Assembly: GCA_947462335.1 (NCBI GenBank)
Contig: OX381708.1
Coordinates: 3,844,001-3,908,000 of the forward strand
DNA from: Harmothoe impar
Taxonomy: Eukaryota; Annelida; Polychaeta; Phyllodocida; Polynoidae
Reading direction: 5' to 3'
Length of the DNA stretch: 64,000 nucleotides
Positions within the stretch are counted from its first letter, which is position 1, and each line of letters opens with the position of its first letter. A program made the position numbers and the translations under genes. This document shows, piece after piece, positions 62,190 to 64,000 of this stretch. Under the pieces are notes generated by a model. The model was not told the origin of the DNA. It did not search any database and saw only the letters and a program-made list of their open reading frames with translations.

Positions 62190-62445
62190 GTAACATGGCC
62201 CAAAAAAAATAGGGTAGGTAGGTCGATTTTTTTTTTTTACCAAAATTTTCTAAGGATTTTGAGACAAAATTCCTTGCATTTTCATAAAATTTTTGGGAAA
62301 AAACATTTTCAGTAAAAAAAAGTGTTTTTGGTAGAAAAAAACACAAAAATGCCTTCCAAAAAAAAAAAAATTTTAAATAAAAATTTGGGAAGGGCCAATA
62401 AATAGGGTTGCTAGGGATACCTGAACACAACTTTTTTTTTTTGGC
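62190..62445. mobile_element. A-rich MITE family, copy 2
   Basis: TAACATGGCCCAAAAAAAAT…GGTAGGTAGGTCGATTTTT at the left and ATACCTGAACACAACTTTTT…GGCC at the right. Nearly pure A/T between. Confidence 0.65.
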
Positions 62446-63002
62446 CTGAGTGTGCTACAGCCGTCTAAGGGCGGCATACTGTGTTAATGCCTCCCACTCT
62501 TTGGCAGCGCTGGTGAGTGAGTCAAGCATCCAGCGGTGATGGAACTCCCAATAAGGTCGGCATGCGGGTGACTTACTTACTGACTGCCCCGCGCTGATTT
62601 GGTGCATGGGGACGACAAATAAGCCTGAAGCCATAAAGTAGCGTCAGGCCTTGAGCCTTAAGCCTATTGCATCTCCCGTCTCCTGACTCCTATTCTACCC
62701 CCTCCTACCCCCCCCCCCCTCCTCCTACTCCTACTCCCCCACCCACCCCTACCATTTCTACTTCTCGATTCCATCTATCTGATGTCGAAGCGTGCTCCTA
62801 TTTAGCCCCATGTTAGTAGATTAGTATAATAGGCTTCATGATGATGTCAAAGTAAGAGGTATAGGTATGTCGTGTAGCTAAATATACATCTATAAGAGCG
62901 GCAGTATGTCGTGTAGCTATATATAGCTGTATAAGAGAAGCTAAAAATACCTATAAATACCCATGGTCCTATCCTCAGGGAGGACCTTATAGGAAGGGCT
63001 GT
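62446..63002. other. No gene recognised
   Basis: Contains a C/T-rich run (62,690-62,760) and a short duplication GTATGTCGTGTAGCTA-TATA (62,864 and 62,906). Confidence 0.35.
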
Positions 63003-63505
63003 GTATTACTATACTGTAAAACATCGCGTATAAGGCCAAAAAAAAGAAGGTTTGTTTCAGGTAACATGGCAAGAAAATGTAGGGTCGGTAGGTCGGATTT
63101 TTTTTTTTTTAAACTTTTTTTTTTAAACATGAAAGTACTACCCGCTCTCTCCTAAGACCCAAAAATTGACCCAAAAAGGCTAAAAATAAAGAAATTTCTT
63201 CAAAATTGCATAAAAAAACGTAGGGCGGCCCTGTTTTGATAGGCTCGATCAGTTACCGGAAACAAACCTCTTTTTTTTTTGGCCCAAGCCTAACTAAACT
63301 CACATATATGTACCACCCCTAACTTTCAGAAACATCAGGGATGAAAGTCCCTGAATCATAAAAGTCACACAGAGGTTCTGATCAGGGACGTCGACTTTAG
63401 TACTGTAGTATGCACCTAAAAACTTGCATACCCTGATCCTATAAGCCGCACAGGCGATCTGACTTGCGCACTAGCTGCGGCTTTTATGTGAGTTTTTTTT
63501 AAACT
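63003..63505. mobile_element. TACCGTAAAACC-type MITE split by an A-rich MITE
   Basis: TGTAAAACATCGCGTATAAG (63,015) and AGCTGCGGCTTTTATGTGAG (63,474) are the decayed outer ends. Between them GGTTTGTTTCAGGTAACATG (63,049) and GTTACCGGAAACAAACC (63,252) are the inverted ends of the A-rich MITE (about 63,034-63,290). Confidence 0.65.
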
Positions 63506-63519
63506 CAAGGTCATTAAGA

Positions 63520-63720
63520 AGGGCAGTCTGGAGTTGAACGCACCCTCAGGTACTCCTCTTAAGGGTAATCCTACTTTAAGGAGGGTAGTGTGTTACTGGG
63601 GTTATACACACCCTCAGGTACTCCTCTTAAGGGTAATCCTACTTTAAGGAGGGCAGTGTGTTACTGGGGTTGTACACACCCTCAGGTACTCCTCTTAAGG
63701 GTAACCCTACTTTAAGGCTT
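63520..63720 (+). repeat. 67-bp tandem repeat, three copies
   Basis: CACCCTCAGGTACTCCTCTT AAGGGTAATCCTACTTTAAG repeated at about 63,541, 63,608 and 63,676. Confidence 0.93.
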
Positions 63721-63734
63721 TTAACTTTTAAGGA

Positions 63735-63955
63735 CTGCACAGTGCTTTAATGCATTACACCCTTTGTCGTCATAATGCATGAATGCAGCCCTGGTGAGTA
63801 ACTCACCAGGGCTGCATGAATGCATCATGCAGACCATACTGAGCTGTTACACACCATGATGCCTGAATGCAGCACTGGTAAGTTAACCACCAGGGCTGCA
63901 TTCATGCGTCATTACGACAAAGGGTATAGCACATTAAAGCACTATGCCGGCTTAA
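63735..63955. repeat. Palindromic element, copies 6 and 7 in tandem
   Basis: Two successive inner palindromes: GCAGCCCTGGTGAGTAACTC/ACCAGGGCTGC at about 63,784 and GCAGCACTGGTAAGTTAACC/ACCAGGGCTGC at about 63,868. Outer arms CAGTGCTTTAATGCATTACACC and GGTATAGCACATTAAAGCAC are complementary. Confidence 0.85.
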
Positions 63956-64000
63956 AGGGACCTTAGGGTTAATAGCCCTTAAATACTATAGTAGTGATCC

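Overview
This is animal nuclear DNA. It has a spliced protein-kinase gene with canonical GT-AG introns, two exons of a probable TRPM-type channel gene, AATAAA and TATA signals, and a very high load of unrelated mobile elements and short inverted-repeat elements. I think the genome is an amphioxus (Branchiostoma). The main reason is that several exon-intron junctions of the kinase gene have been copied into tandem arrays; from memory, such junction-spanning 'mirage' minisatellites were described in amphioxus. That assignment is inference and no species-level marker is visible.

Layout. 1-10,600: a decayed Polinton/adintovirus-type element, entering from the left edge. The protein-primed DNA polymerase and a Cys-rich protein lie on the + strand. 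Adenain-like protease, major capsid protein, pVI-like protein, penton-like protein, chromodomain integrase and one unidentified protein lie on the - strand. 11,310-12,300: a non-LTR retrotransposon fragment. About 14,250-18,360: a decayed, internally deleted Ty3/gypsy copy. 18,979-19,567: two TRPM-like exons. 20,262-20,963: an octamer/E-box repeat array, then G-rich DNA and a strong hairpin. 23,087-23,440: a small ORF with an internal duplication. 24,847-25,046: an assembly gap.

26,152-39,152: a complete, young 13.0 kb Ty3/gypsy element on the - strand, with 484-bp LTRs, a tRNA-His primer site, gag, a textbook -1 frameshift signal, pol, and a third ORF of 1069 codons in the position usually held by env. 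That third ORF is not an envelope: it has two C2H2-like zinc-finger patterns, an RS-rich stretch and a C-terminal helical region, and it is preceded by its own TATA boxes and an NRF1-like palindrome. 39,462-48,850: MITEs, satellites and a 2,500-bp foldback element with 6-bp target duplications.

49,362-60,600: the p90 ribosomal S6 kinase (RSK, rps6ka) gene on the + strand. Eight consecutive boundaries are readable. They encode the N-terminal AGC kinase domain from the glycine-loop end to the start of the linker; upstream and downstream exons are not in the window. At five junctions (exons I call 3, 4, 6, 7 and 8) pieces of exon plus splice site are duplicated, up to seven extra times, inside the intron.

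How parts relate: the two Ty3/gypsy copies belong to one lineage (same primer site, same pol motifs), one intact and one dead. Short MITE families recur in the Polinton, between elements and in the RSK introns, so one small-element population has invaded everything. No CRISPR array, rRNA gene or functional tRNA gene was found.
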